Positions 18,700-27,131 are shown, numbered from the stretch's first letter. The stretch is 34,227 nt of DNA from Burkholderiaceae bacterium (GCA_019751755.1 JAIENA010000081.1:1-34227); one strand, 5' to 3'. Numbers and translations are program-made. Notes: generated from the letters alone by a model not told the origin.

Positions 18700-20061
18700 A
18701 TGAACACCACCACCACGTTACACCAGCGGGACGCCATGCGCGCTGCATCAGACCAGGCCGAACCCACAGTGCCAGCCACTGTGAAACCGAAAAGTTCGCC
18801 CCGCAAGGCGGCCTTTGCCAGCTGGATCGGCAGCGCCGTCGAATACTACGATTTCTTCATTTACGGCACGGCCGCCGCGCTGGTGTTCGGGAAGATCTTC
18901 TTCCCGTCGTTCGACCCCGCCGTGGCCGCCGTGGCGGCGTTCGCCACCTTTGGCGTGGCCTACATTACCCGCCCGCTGGGCGCCGTCATGCTGGGACATA
19001 TCGGCGACAAGTATGGCCGCAAGAAAGTCCTGACCTTTACCTTGCTGCTGATGGGCGTGTCGACCTTCTGTGTCGGCCTGTTGCCAACCTATGGCCAGGT
19101 CGGCATGGCCGCCCCGGTGATGCTGGTGGTGCTGCGCATGCTGCAGGGCGTGTCGGCGGCCGGTGAACAGGCCGGCGCCAATTCCATGACGCTGGAACAC
19201 GCGCCGCCGCACCGCCGCGCCTTCTTCACCAGCTTTACCCTGAGCGGCACGCAGGCCGGCCTGATCCTGGCGACGCTGGTGTTCCTGCCCTTGTCGGCGT
19301 TGCCGGAACCTGACTTGCTGTCGTGGGGCTGGCGCATTCCATTCCTGCTCAGCGCCGTGGTGGTGGCGGTTGGCATGTGGGTGCGCCGCACCTTGCCGGA
19401 AACCCCGGCCTTTGAAGAGGAAGCGCCGCAAAAAAATGCACGCATGCCGCTGGTGGAATTGATCGCCGACCACAAGGCCAACCTGCTGCGGGTGATCTTT
19501 GCCGCGCTGGTGTCGGTGGTCAGCACGATTTTCAGCGTGTTTACGTTGTCGTATGCGGTCAACACCATGCAATTGCCGCGTTCAACCATGCTGACCGTGC
19601 TGATCCTGGCCAACGCGGTGGCGCTGTGCGCGATCCCGTTGTGGGCGTCGCTGGCCGACCGCATCGGCCGCAAGCCGGTCTTTATCTTTGGCGCGCTCGG
19701 TTCGGCCGTGCTGGCATGGCCCTATATGTGGGCGATCGCCCATGGCCAGGTGGCGCTGATTTTCGTGTTCGGCATTGCGCTGTCGGGCGTGGTCTACAGC
19801 GCCGCCAACGGCGTGTGGCCGGCCATGTACGGTGAAATGTTCTCGACCCGGGTACGCCTGTCCGGCATGGCGATTGGAACCCAGATCGGCTTTGCACTGG
19901 GTGGTTTTGCGCCCACCATCAGCGCGGCGATCCTGCAACCGGGACCGACCGGCTGGATGCCGGTGGCGGCGTTTGTCACGGCGACCAGTATCGTGTCGGC
20001 CATTTCCGTGGCCTCGGCCAAGGAGACCTACAAGGTGCCGATGAGCGAACTGGGCAAGTAA
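18700..20061 (+). CDS. MHS-family MFS transporter, probable shikimate/quinate symporter
   Basis: 453-residue major facilitator of the metabolite:H+ symporter family. The N-terminal signature SWIGSAVEYYDFFIYGTAAAL (about 41-61) and the loop motif GHIGDKYGRKK (about 108-118) are diagnostic, and twelve hydrophobic segments are spread over the length. ShiA (shikimate) and several dicarboxylate or aromatic-acid carriers belong to this family. The operon makes shikimate, quinate or protocatechuate the probable cargo. I chose the ATG at 18700 because GGAGGA lies just upstream, rather than the ATG 12 nt earlier. Last gene of the operon, it is followed by a strong terminator at 20101-20138. Confidence 0.9.
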   Translation: MNTTTTLHQRDAMRAASDQAEPTVPATVKPKSSPRKAAFASWIGSAVEYYDFFIYGTAAALVFGKIFFPSFDPAVAAVAAFATFGVAYITRPLGAVMLGHIGDKYGRKKVLTFTLLLMGVSTFCVGLLPTYGQVGMAAPVMLVVLRMLQGVSAAGEQAGANSMTLEHAPPHRRAFFTSFTLSGTQAGLILATLVFLPLSALPEPDLLSWGWRIPFLLSAVVVAVGMWVRRTLPETPAFEEEAPQKNARMPLVELIADHKANLLRVIFAALVSVVSTIFSVFTLSYAVNTMQLPRSTMLTVLILANAVALCAIPLWASLADRIGRKPVFIFGALGSAVLAWPYMWAIAHGQVALIFVFGIALSGVVYSAANGVWPAMYGEMFSTRVRLSGMAIGTQIGFALGGFAPTISAAILQPGPTGWMPVAAFVTATSIVSAISVASAKETYKVPMSELGK

Positions 20062-20100
20062 GCTGTTGGCATGCGCCATGCCGCCAACACGGGGCATTAA

Positions 20101-20138
20101 AAACCGGCCGCAATTGTCGATTGCGGCCGGTTTTTTTT
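20101..20138. terminator. Bidirectional Rho-independent terminator
   Basis: A perfect 14-bp stem (20101-20114 with 20120-20133), a 5-nt loop, and eight T (20131-20138) form a strong terminator for the transporter operon. A run of five A at 20099-20103 gives the minus strand a short T-tract, so the same hairpin can also stop the convergent pca operon, whose last gene ends at 20186. Confidence 0.93.
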
Positions 20139-20185
20139 ATCCAGCTTACGCTGGTCCTACATCATGTATCGCCCACTGAACACCA

Positions 20186-21463
20186 TTACCGCATGTGGCC
20201 ACAATGGGCACCGATAAACTGTTTCACAGCCCGCGCAAACGCGGCCGGCTGTTCGATCGCCGCCAGGTGCGACGCGTCGGCCAGCACCACCAGTTGCGCG
20301 CCTGGAATTGCGTCGGCCATGGTTTGCGACATGGCCAACGGGGTGCCCTGGTCCAGTTCCCCGGCAATCACCAAGGCAGGAACCGCCAGTTGCGGCAGGC
20401 GCGCCGTGGTGTCGACAGCGCCCACTGCGGCGCAGCAGCCGATATAGCCGTCGACATCGGTGCTCACCAGGCGCTGGCGGAAGCGCGCCACGGTGGCGGG
20501 CGAGGTGGCGCGGAAGTCGTCGTGGAAGTAGCGGCCCATGACGGCGTCGGCAATCGCTTGCGTGCCACCGGACTGCACGGTGGCGATACGCTGTTGCCAC
20601 ATCGCGCGCGCCGCTTCCGGATAGCTTGACGTGGAATTGGCGATCACCAGCGCCTGCACCCGCGCCGGATGGCGCAGCGCCAGTTCCTGGCCCACCATGC
20701 CGCCCATCGACAGGCCGACCCAGACCACCGGGCCGGTACCCAGTTCTTCCAGCATGCGGGCCGCGTCGTCGGCCAGGTCGGCCATGGCGTAGGGACCGGC
20801 CGGTGCGGCGGAACCGCCGTGGCCGCGATGGTCATAGGCGATCACGCGGCAATCGGCCGCCAGCGTCTGCGCCAGGCCATCCCACATCGACAAGTCGCAG
20901 CCCAGCGCGTGGCTCAGCACCACCGTATGGCGCGGCGGCTGGCCGTTGCGCGGTTCGCGCACCGTGTAGTGCAGCGCCGGCGTGGTGCTGGTGCGGCCTT
21001 CCCGGCCGACGCCGGGATGCGGCACGCCGGAGGGCGCCAGCGGTTCCAGCTGGTAGCCGATTTGCGGGCCGATCTCGCGCAGGATGTGCTGGGCATGCGT
21101 AAAGGCCGTATTGGCGGCCGGGACGCCGGCGTAGATCGCCGACTGCATCAGCACTTCTTTTAGTTCATCGACCGACAGGCGGTGTTCTTCAGGGCCCAGC
21201 AGCGCGGCGCGCACGTGCAATTCAAATTCCTCCCAGCGGCCCAGCGCGATCGTGATCGACAGCACGATGGCGCGGCGGGTCTGGTAGTGCAGGCCGGGGC
21301 GGCCCCAGATGTCGTGCCAGGCGAAGCGCGTGATCAGGTTCTGGAAGTCGGCATTGAAGGTGGTGGCGGCGGCGCTGGAGCGGTCAACCCAGGCGTCGCC
21401 GAGGACGGCGCGGCGGTTGGCCATGCCCCGTTCGTAGTCATGTTGGTAGGGATCGTAAGTCAT
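20186..21463 (-). CDS. pcaCD: Fused 4-carboxymuconolactone decarboxylase / 3-oxoadipate enol-lactonase
   Basis: 425-residue bifunctional enzyme for two consecutive protocatechuate-branch steps: decarboxylation of 4-carboxymuconolactone, then hydrolysis of the enol-lactone to 3-oxoadipate. Residues about 1-130 are the PcaC domain (RRAIVLSITIALGRWEEFELH and EVLMQSAIYAGVPAANTAF). A linker of about 25 residues follows. Residues about 155-420 are the PcaD alpha/beta-hydrolase with nucleophile S252 (GLSMGG), acid D371 (GELDQGTP) and H399 (DASHLAAIEQP). In actinobacterial PcaL, as I recall it, the order is hydrolase first. The ATG at 21463 matches the natural PcaC start (MTYDPYQHDYERGMANRRAVLG), though its ribosome-binding site is weak. 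A longer frame to 21877 overlaps pcaB and is a shadow. Last gene of the operon. Confidence 0.93.
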   Translation of the reverse strand: MTYDPYQHDYERGMANRRAVLGDAWVDRSSAAATTFNADFQNLITRFAWHDIWGRPGLHYQTRRAIVLSITIALGRWEEFELHVRAALLGPEEHRLSVDELKEVLMQSAIYAGVPAANTAFTHAQHILREIGPQIGYQLEPLAPSGVPHPGVGREGRTSTTPALHYTVREPRNGQPPRHTVVLSHALGCDLSMWDGLAQTLAADCRVIAYDHRGHGGSAAPAGPYAMADLADDAARMLEELGTGPVVWVGLSMGGMVGQELALRHPARVQALVIANSTSSYPEAARAMWQQRIATVQSGGTQAIADAVMGRYFHDDFRATSPATVARFRQRLVSTDVDGYIGCCAAVGAVDTTARLPQLAVPALVIAGELDQGTPLAMSQTMADAIPGAQLVVLADASHLAAIEQPAAFARAVKQFIGAHCGHMR

Positions 21464-21539
21464 GGTGGTGTGGGGAGCGGTTGATGGTGGTGGTCGTGGT
21501 GGCGGGCAAGGCCAGCGATGCCGGCCATGCAGCAGATGG

Positions 21540-22910
21540 TTATGGCGGCGACGCCAGTGCGCGCCGTAACAGCGGCAATTGTTCGCGCGCCAGCCGGCGT
21601 GCCGCGTCGCACGCCTGCACCGGATCAAACAGCGCGGACAACTGGCCGGCATCGATGCCGGCCAGCGCCGGATCGGCTTGCACCGCGGCCAGCGCCAGTT
21701 CGTGCAAATGGCGGCCGCTCTGCACCGCCTGTTGCGATAGCTGTTCCAGCAGCGCATGCGCGGCGGGGCGGCCGATGGCCGGCGCGATGGACGCCGATAC
21801 CGCTTCGGCGAACACCAGGCCTTGCAGCGCGTCGATATTGCGCAGCATGCGTGCGCGGTCCACCTGCAGATCGGCAAAGGCGTCGTTCAGCGCTTGCAGC
21901 GCGCCATGGGCGCCGAGGAACAGTTGCGGCCAGGCGGCCAGTTCCGCCTGCCAGTTGCCCAGGCCCCGTTCATGCTGCTGGCCCATGGTGGACAGCAGGG
22001 TGGCGGCCGTGTGCGGCGCGCGCGCCGCGGCCGCCAGCGCAATCATGGCGGAGACCGGATTGCGCTTGTGCGGCATGGCGGATGACCCGCCCCGGCCGGC
22101 GCCGGACGGTTCGGCCAGTTCACCCACTTCGCCCTGCGCCATCAGCGACAGGTCGGTGGCGATCTTGCCCAGGCTGCCCGTCAGGATCGCCACTTCCATG
22201 CCGAGCCGTACCCACTCGTCGCGCTGCGTATGCCAGTTGCCGTCGGGCGTGCGCAAGTTCAGTGCATGGGCCATGCGCTGCGCCACCGCCGGACCCGCCG
22301 CGCCCATCACGGACAGCGTGCCGACCGCGCCGCCCAGTTGCAATTGCAGCGCGCGTGCCGCCGCGTCGCGCAGCCGCGCGCGGGCCCGCACCAGCGGCGC
22401 CGCCCATCCGGCCAGCTTGAAGCCGAACGATGTCACTTGCGCCGGTTGCATCAGGGTGCGCGCCAGCAGCGGGGTGTCGAGATGTTGCGAGGCCAATTCC
22501 AGCAAGTGCGCGCACAGCGATTCGAGCGCGCTGTCGATCAGTTGCAGCGCGTCGCGCGTGGCCAGCACCATGGCGGTGTCGAGTACGTCCTGGCTGGTGC
22601 TGCCCCAGTGCACGTGGGTGGCCGATGGCTTGTCGTACAGCGCCACGGTGCGGGTCAATTCCTTGACCAGCGGGATCGCCAGGCTGCCGGCGCGCTGTCC
22701 CGCCACGATCAGGGCGGGGATGTCATACAGCGGTGCGCTGCAGACCGAGGCGATGGCGCGCGCCGCGCTGGCGGGAATCATGCCCTCGGCCGCCTGCGCG
22801 TTGGCCAGTGCCGCTTCGAAATGGAACATGCCCTGCACGATGGCGGCATCGCTGAAGACCGCCTGCATCGGCGTGGTGGTCAGAAAACTGTCGAAGATCG
22901 ATCCGCTCAC
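21540..22910 (-). CDS. pcaB: 3-carboxy-cis,cis-muconate cycloisomerase
   Basis: 456-residue member of the fumarase/aspartase superfamily. It converts 3-carboxy-cis,cis-muconate, the product of protocatechuate 3,4-dioxygenase, to 4-carboxymuconolactone. The superfamily signature GSSAMPHKRNP is at 275-285, and HWGSTSQD, typical of PcaB, is at 101-108. The length fits the bacterial enzyme (about 450). The gene starts with GTG at 22910, supported by AGGAGG a few bases upstream. It follows pcaG by 11 nt and precedes the pcaC/D fusion by 76 nt. Confidence 0.95.
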   Translation of the reverse strand: MSGSIFDSFLTTTPMQAVFSDAAIVQGMFHFEAALANAQAAEGMIPASAARAIASVCSAPLYDIPALIVAGQRAGSLAIPLVKELTRTVALYDKPSATHVHWGSTSQDVLDTAMVLATRDALQLIDSALESLCAHLLELASQHLDTPLLARTLMQPAQVTSFGFKLAGWAAPLVRARARLRDAAARALQLQLGGAVGTLSVMGAAGPAVAQRMAHALNLRTPDGNWHTQRDEWVRLGMEVAILTGSLGKIATDLSLMAQGEVGELAEPSGAGRGGSSAMPHKRNPVSAMIALAAAARAPHTAATLLSTMGQQHERGLGNWQAELAAWPQLFLGAHGALQALNDAFADLQVDRARMLRNIDALQGLVFAEAVSASIAPAIGRPAAHALLEQLSQQAVQSGRHLHELALAAVQADPALAGIDAGQLSALFDPVQACDAARRLAREQLPLLRRALASPP

Positions 22911-22921
22911 GGCGCCTCCTG

Positions 22922-23455
22922 TTATTGGTAATCGAAGAACACGGTTTCCTGCCCACCTTGCAAGTGGATGTCCCAGATGTAGGAGCCGTCCGGCTGCGCG
23001 GCGGCGATCAGGGTGGCGCGCCGTGCCGGCGGCACCTGTGCGAGGATGGCGGAATCGCGCAGGCCCGCGTCGTCGCCGAGGAACACGGCGGTGAACTGGT
23101 GTTTGACCAGGCCGCGCGCGAACACCGTGATGTAGGCGGCAGGTTCGCCAGGCGTGGGCTGGGCCGGGCGCGACAGGCGGAAGGCAAATTCGCCCTGTTC
23201 GCCGCTGGGCTGGCGGCGGAAGCCGGGAATCGCCTGCTGTTGCTCATGTGCGGCGCTGTCGGGCAGCCAGGCTTCGATTTGCGCATCGTTGACCGGCACG
23301 CCGTCGCCGTCATATATCGCGCCGCGCACGGTGATGGTGGCGGCCGTGGTTTGCAGCGCCGTGTTATCCGTGGCGGTGACGGCCCATTGCCAGCCTTCGT
23401 GCGAAAACGGGCCGATGGTTTGGGAAGTGGTGATGTTGCTGGTGAGTTTGCTCAT
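22922..23455 (-). CDS. pcaG: Protocatechuate 3,4-dioxygenase, alpha subunit
   Basis: 177-residue non-iron-binding subunit of the intradiol ring-cleaving dioxygenase, which forms the (alpha-beta-Fe) oligomer with PcaH. Visible features are the N-terminal TSQTIGPFSHEGW (10-22), the intradiol core VRGAIYDGDGVPVNDAQIEAWLPD and the C-terminal GSYIWDIHLQGGQETVFFDY. It is shorter than PcaH and lacks the Tyr/Tyr/His/His iron set, as expected. The ATG at 23455 lies 14 nt after the pcaH stop, with GGACA as a modest ribosome-binding site. Tight spacing implies co-translation of the two subunits. Confidence 0.94.
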   Translation of the reverse strand: MSKLTSNITTSQTIGPFSHEGWQWAVTATDNTALQTTAATITVRGAIYDGDGVPVNDAQIEAWLPDSAAHEQQQAIPGFRRQPSGEQGEFAFRLSRPAQPTPGEPAAYITVFARGLVKHQFTAVFLGDDAGLRDSAILAQVPPARRATLIAAAQPDGSYIWDIHLQGGQETVFFDYQ

Positions 23456-23469
23456 GGTCGTGTCCAGGT

Positions 23470-24162
23470 TCAGAGGCCGGTCGGCGTGGCGTGGCGTCCG
23501 CGCAGGACGATGTCGAATTCATAGCCCAGCATTTCAGCGCCGACCGTGTGTTCCAGTGAGAAGCGGGAAATCAGGCGCTGGCGCGCGGCTTCGTCCGGGA
23601 TGCTTTGGTAAATCGGGTCGTAGGCGAACAGCGGGTCGTTCGGGAAATACATTTGCGTCACCAGGCGCTGGGCGTACACATTGCCGAACAGCGAGAAGTG
23701 GATGTGGGCGGGACGCCAGGCCTTGTCGTGGTTGCCCCATGGGTACGGACCGGGTTTGATGGTGACAAAGCGATAGCGGCCATCGTCGTCGGTCAGCATC
23801 TTGCCCCAGCCATTGAAGTTCGGGTCCAGTGGCGCGTTGTGCTGGTCTTTCTTGTGGCGGTAGCGACCGGCCGCGTTGCATTGCCAAACTTCCAGCAGCG
23901 AATTGCGCACCGGCTTGCCGTCTTCATCGACCACGCGGCCGGTGACAACGATTTTCTCGCCCAGCGGGTCGCTTTCGCCTTGCGCCGTCAAATCCATGTC
24001 GTGCGGCAGCAGCAACTGGCGGGTGGCGACAATATTGTCCGTCACCGGGCGCGGTGCATCGAGGCGCAGCAGCGCTTGTTGCGGGCCGCGCTTGACGGTG
24101 GATTTATAGGGGGGGTAGACCAGTTCCGGATAGATCCCCGGGGCAATCGCTTCGAAGTTCAC
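23470..24162 (-). CDS. pcaH: Protocatechuate 3,4-dioxygenase, beta subunit
   Basis: 230-residue catalytic subunit that binds Fe(III) and cleaves protocatechuate between its hydroxyl groups to 3-carboxy-cis,cis-muconate. The four iron ligands are visible: Y101 (GRYRH), Y140 (GPYPW), and H153 and H155 (RPAHIHFS). The intradiol signature region covers VVTGRVVDEDGKPVRNSLLEVWQ (72-94). I chose a GTG start at 24162 because AAAGGAGAG precedes it and the N-terminus then matches the family length. An upstream extension to 24288 would run across the promoter and operator. First gene of the operon. Confidence 0.94.
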   Translation of the reverse strand: MNFEAIAPGIYPELVYPPYKSTVKRGPQQALLRLDAPRPVTDNIVATRQLLLPHDMDLTAQGESDPLGEKIVVTGRVVDEDGKPVRNSLLEVWQCNAAGRYRHKKDQHNAPLDPNFNGWGKMLTDDDGRYRFVTIKPGPYPWGNHDKAWRPAHIHFSLFGNVYAQRLVTQMYFPNDPLFAYDPIYQSIPDEAARQRLISRFSLEHTVGAEMLGYEFDIVLRGRHATPTGL

Positions 24163-24211
24163 GCTCTCTCCTTTGTGCGCATAGCGCGCGGTTGGTGTGT
24201 CGATGCGCTGT

Positions 24212-24240
24212 ATCTTAGGCAGGGAGGTGGGACACAACAA
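24212..24240 (-). promoter_or_regulatory. Predicted promoter of the pca operon
   Basis: On the minus strand TTGTTG (24240-24235) and TAAGAT (24217-24212) are separated by exactly 17 nt. Transcription would begin near 24205. The operator centre at 24277 is 60 nt from the start of the -10 box, identical to the quinate/shikimate promoter. Confidence 0.5.
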
Positions 24241-24266
24241 CGGGGCGTGGGTGCGTAGCATGCGAT

Positions 24267-24300
24267 ATTCGCCCAATTTGTGCGACAATCGCCCAAATCA
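24267..24300. promoter_or_regulatory. IclR-type operator with three half-sites
   Basis: TCGCCCAA (24269-24276), T, TTGTGCGA (24278-24285) form an imperfect 8-1-8 palindrome (one mismatch). A second direct copy TCGCCCAA (24289-24296) begins exactly 20 nt after the first. A palindrome plus a third repeat is the known layout of PcaU/PobR operators. The site lies 17-50 nt before the IclR start codon and about 105-138 nt before pcaH, so it can serve both divergent genes. Confidence 0.7.
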
Positions 24301-24316
24301 CTCATTATTGACAAGC

Positions 24317-25096
24317 ATGGCTGCCGACGACGATTTTTCCGCCCCCCATCCGCGCGATCTGATTGCCGGCCTGGAAAAAGGCTTGCAAGTGATTGAGGCG
24401 TTCGACCAGGAGCGCTCGCGCCTGACCATTGCCGAAGTGGCCGAGCGTACCGGGCTGACGCGGGCCGCGGCGCGGCGCTACCTGATCACGCTGACTTACC
24501 TTGGCTATATGCGGCATGAAAATAAACAATTTTCATTGACGCCGGCGGTGCTGCGGCTGGGGCAGTCGTATCTGCACTCGGCCCGTTTGCCGCGCATCGT
24601 GCAGCCGCTGTTGTACCGGCTCGCCTATTCGCTGGAAGAAGCGGCGTCCTGCGGCGTGCTCGATGACGACCAACTGGTGTGCGTGGCGGCGGTCAGCGCG
24701 GGGCGGCTGGTGTCGAACACGCTGCAGCCGGGCACGCGGGTGCCGGCGTATTGCACCGCCAATGGCCGCATGCTGCTCGCTTGCCTGCCGCATGCGGCGG
24801 TGGAGCGTTTCCTGGCGCGGGCCGAACCGGAACCGATCACGGCGCACACCATCGTCAACAAGGAGCGGCTGGCGCTGGAAATCGCACGGGCGCGGGAGCA
24901 GGGCTATGCGCTGGTGGATCAGGAGCTGGAACTGGGTTTGCGCACCATCGCGGTCCCGTTGCGCAATTTCCGGGGTGACGTGGTGGCGGCCATGAATATC
25001 AGCGTGCATGCCGGGCGCATGACGGCGCAGCAGATCGTCGAGCGCTGCCTGCCCGCCATGATCAAGATCCAGGTGGAGCTGGGCGCGTTGCTGTGA
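24317..25096 (+). CDS. IclR-family regulator of the pca operon (PcaR/PcaU-like)
   Basis: 259-residue IclR regulator of the protocatechuate branch. The N-terminal winged helix-turn-helix (about 15-75) contains GLEKGLQVIEAFDQERSRLT and VAERTGLTRAAARRYLITL. The effector domain (about 80-250) carries DDDQLVCVAAVS, GTRVPAYCTANGRMLLACL and the conserved QELELGLRTIAVPLRN. It is divergent from pcaH, sharing the operator at 24267-24300, so it probably activates pca genes in response to a pathway intermediate. The ATG at 24317 is placed by family alignment. Its ribosome-binding site is weak, and the longer frame to 24197 crosses the operator. It is paralogous to the regulator at 13508. Confidence 0.92.
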   Translation: MAADDDFSAPHPRDLIAGLEKGLQVIEAFDQERSRLTIAEVAERTGLTRAAARRYLITLTYLGYMRHENKQFSLTPAVLRLGQSYLHSARLPRIVQPLLYRLAYSLEEAASCGVLDDDQLVCVAAVSAGRLVSNTLQPGTRVPAYCTANGRMLLACLPHAAVERFLARAEPEPITAHTIVNKERLALEIARAREQGYALVDQELELGLRTIAVPLRNFRGDVVAAMNISVHAGRMTAQQIVERCLPAMIKIQVELGALL

Positions 25097-25275
25097 CGCG
25101 GGTTGGGAGTGACGCGCGGACGCCACGTTATGGTGCTTGAATAATCATTCATATTGATAATTTCAACATAAAAGTGATGTTCTTTGCTTGCGGTGGGCAG
25201 ACCATTCCGCGATACTTGCCTATTGACAAAACCGGTAATGCCGGCTTGCTTTTGATCAACTTTCCACTAAAGACC

Positions 25276-26988
25276 ATGACTATTACCAAGCGCTTGATTA
25301 CGACTCTCTCAGTCGCGCTATTGGCCCTGATATTTGTCGGCGCCAATGGACTGATTCAATTGAAGCGCTCGCAGCAGCGCTTTGAAACCGTGCAATCGCA
25401 GTTGCTGCCGAGTATTATCGGTCTGAACGCCGCTAAACACGCGCTGGCCGCCAGCCGTCTGGCCGGTTACCGTCTGTCGGTGTTCTCGAACTTGCCGGAC
25501 AAGACGGCGCTGGACAAGGCGTATAACGATGCCCACGGGGATTTTGACAAGGTCATCGCCGCCTACGAAAAAGAGCGTATCTACGACGACACCGACCGCA
25601 AGATGCTGGAATCGGACAAGTCGACCATGGCGGCCTACCGCCAGGCGCTGGTGCCGTTCCTGGCAGCCTCGCACGCGGGTGACATGGACGCCATCCGCGC
25701 CACCCTGCAGCCCGGCACGCCGCTGGCGCTCACTGCCGCCGCGCTGCAAAAGTCGCTGAACGACCACATCGCCTATAACAACAAGCTGGTGGAGGATGTG
25801 CGCGCGGAATCGGAGGCGGCCTATAGCAGCGCCTTTAAAATGCTGGGCATCGTGACGGTGCTGGCGCTGATTATCACGGCCGTGCTGGGCTTCCACCTGT
25901 TCCAGATCATCCGCAATAGCCTGGCCGCCATCAAAGGCACGATTGAAGAGGTCAGCCAGTCGCTGGACTTGACGCGCCAGGTCAAAGTGGAACGCATGGA
26001 TGAAATCGGCCACACCGCCGTTGCCTTCAACAAGTTGTTGACGGACATCGGCGGCGCGATTGGCGCGGCCCGTTCGTCGGCCGAAGCGGTCAGCTCGGCG
26101 TCGCAGCAAATCGCGGTCGGCACCGGCGACCTGTCGCAGCGTACCTCGTCGCAGGCGGCCGCGCTGGAGCAGACCGCGTCGTCGATGGAAGAATTAACGT
26201 CGACCGTCAGCCAGAACTCGGACAACGCGCGCCAGGCCAACCAACTGGCCCGCTCGGCATCCGAAGTGGCGATCCAGGGCGGCAGCGTGGTGGAGCAGGT
26301 GATCTTTACGATGGGCTCGATCAATGATTCGTCGCGCAAGATTGTCGACATCATTTCGGTGATTGATGGCATCGCGTTCCAGACCAACATCCTGGCCCTG
26401 AATGCCGCGGTGGAAGCGGCCCGTGCCGGTGAACAGGGTCGTGGCTTCGCCGTGGTGGCGACCGAGGTGCGCAACCTGGCGCAGCGTTCGGCGGCGGCGG
26501 CCAAGGAAATCAAGGTGCTGATCAACGACTCGGTGGAAAAAGTCGGTTCCGGCACCAAGCTGGTCGAACAGGCCGGCATGACCATGGAGCAAGTGGTGGC
26601 CAGTATCCGCCAGGTGACCGACATCGTCGGCGAGATCAGCGCCGCGACCGAAGAGCAAAACGCCGGTATCGCCCAGGTGCACCAGGCGATTTCGCAAATG
26701 GACCAGACCACGCAGCAAAATGCGGCGCTGGTGGAAGAAACCGCGGCCGCCGCGCAAGGCATGCAAGACCAGGCGTCCAGCCTGGCTGGCGTGGTCAGCG
26801 CCTTCCGCATCGACAATGCCCACTATGCGGCCAAACCAGCCCCGTCGCGCGCCGCCAAGGCGCCCGTCACGGCGTTGACGGTGTCCCGTCCGGCCAAACC
26901 GAAAGAAGCGCCGAAAGCCGCGCCGAAAGCATCTGCCGCGCCGAAAAAAGCCGTCAATTCGAACGATGGCGAGTGGGAAGAGTTCTGA
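25276..26988 (+). CDS. Methyl-accepting chemotaxis protein, candidate aromatic-acid chemoreceptor
   Basis: 570-residue inner-membrane chemoreceptor. The first membrane helix is at about 7-27, the periplasmic domain at about 30-190, the second helix at about 190-210 ([20 protein letters not shown]), HAMP at about 212-265, and the long cytoplasmic signalling coiled coil at about 265-510. The hairpin tip is intact ([38 protein letters not shown]). The periplasmic part is mostly helical with [17 protein letters not shown], as in four-helix-bundle (4HB_MCP) domains. A proline/alanine/lysine-rich linker ends in GEWEEF, a xWxxF-type tether for the CheR/CheB adaptation enzymes. I chose the ATG at 25276 at the start of a standard N-terminus. 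It follows the pca regulator on the same strand by 179 nt. Confidence 0.93.
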   Translation: MTITKRLITTLSVALLALIFVGANGLIQLKRSQQRFETVQSQLLPSIIGLNAAKHALAASRLAGYRLSVFSNLPDKTALDKAYNDAHGDFDKVIAAYEKERIYDDTDRKMLESDKSTMAAYRQALVPFLAASHAGDMDAIRATLQPGTPLALTAAALQKSLNDHIAYNNKLVEDVRAESEAAYSSAFKMLGIVTVLALIITAVLGFHLFQIIRNSLAAIKGTIEEVSQSLDLTRQVKVERMDEIGHTAVAFNKLLTDIGGAIGAARSSAEAVSSASQQIAVGTGDLSQRTSSQAAALEQTASSMEELTSTVSQNSDNARQANQLARSASEVAIQGGSVVEQVIFTMGSINDSSRKIVDIISVIDGIAFQTNILALNAAVEAARAGEQGRGFAVVATEVRNLAQRSAAAAKEIKVLINDSVEKVGSGTKLVEQAGMTMEQVVASIRQVTDIVGEISAATEEQNAGIAQVHQAISQMDQTTQQNAALVEETAAAAQGMQDQASSLAGVVSAFRIDNAHYAAKPAPSRAAKAPVTALTVSRPAKPKEAPKAAPKASAAPKKAVNSNDGEWEEF

Positions 26989-27020
26989 TTCCGCCGCGCA
27001 AAGCCGCTAGCTGACAGCCG

Positions 27021-27046
27021 ACAGCCCGCCCCGTGCGGGCTGTTTT
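27021..27046 (+). terminator. Rho-independent terminator after the chemoreceptor gene
   Basis: ACAGCCCGC (27021-27029) pairs perfectly with GCGGGCTGT (27035-27043) around a 5-nt loop, followed by TTTT. It lies 32 nt after the chemoreceptor stop. Confidence 0.8.
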
Positions 27047-27049
27047 GGG

Positions 27050-27108
27050 GCCTGGCCCCTTTCGCACGATCGTTCGCCATGGTTCCGATAGCGAAAAAGG
27101 GGCCAGGC
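27050..27108. repeat. REP-like inverted repeat between convergent genes
   Basis: The left arm 27050-27065 (GCCTGGCCCCTTTCGC) is the reverse complement of the right arm 27091-27108, apart from two extra A. The spacer is 25 nt. The element lies between the chemoreceptor terminator and the end of the Lrp gene. It could terminate the minus-strand Lrp transcript or be a genome-wide dispersed palindrome. Confidence 0.65.
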
Positions 27109-27131
27109 ACCGTAATGTCGATTCAAGTCGA

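Noticed and set aside
21464-21877. N-terminal extension of the PcaC/D fusion
   Set aside because: It overlaps the end of pcaB in another frame and has shadow composition. The natural PcaC start is at 21463.
24163-24288. N-terminal extension of PcaH to 24288
   Set aside because: It would translate the promoter and part of the operator. The GTG at 24162 has an excellent ribosome-binding site and gives the family length.
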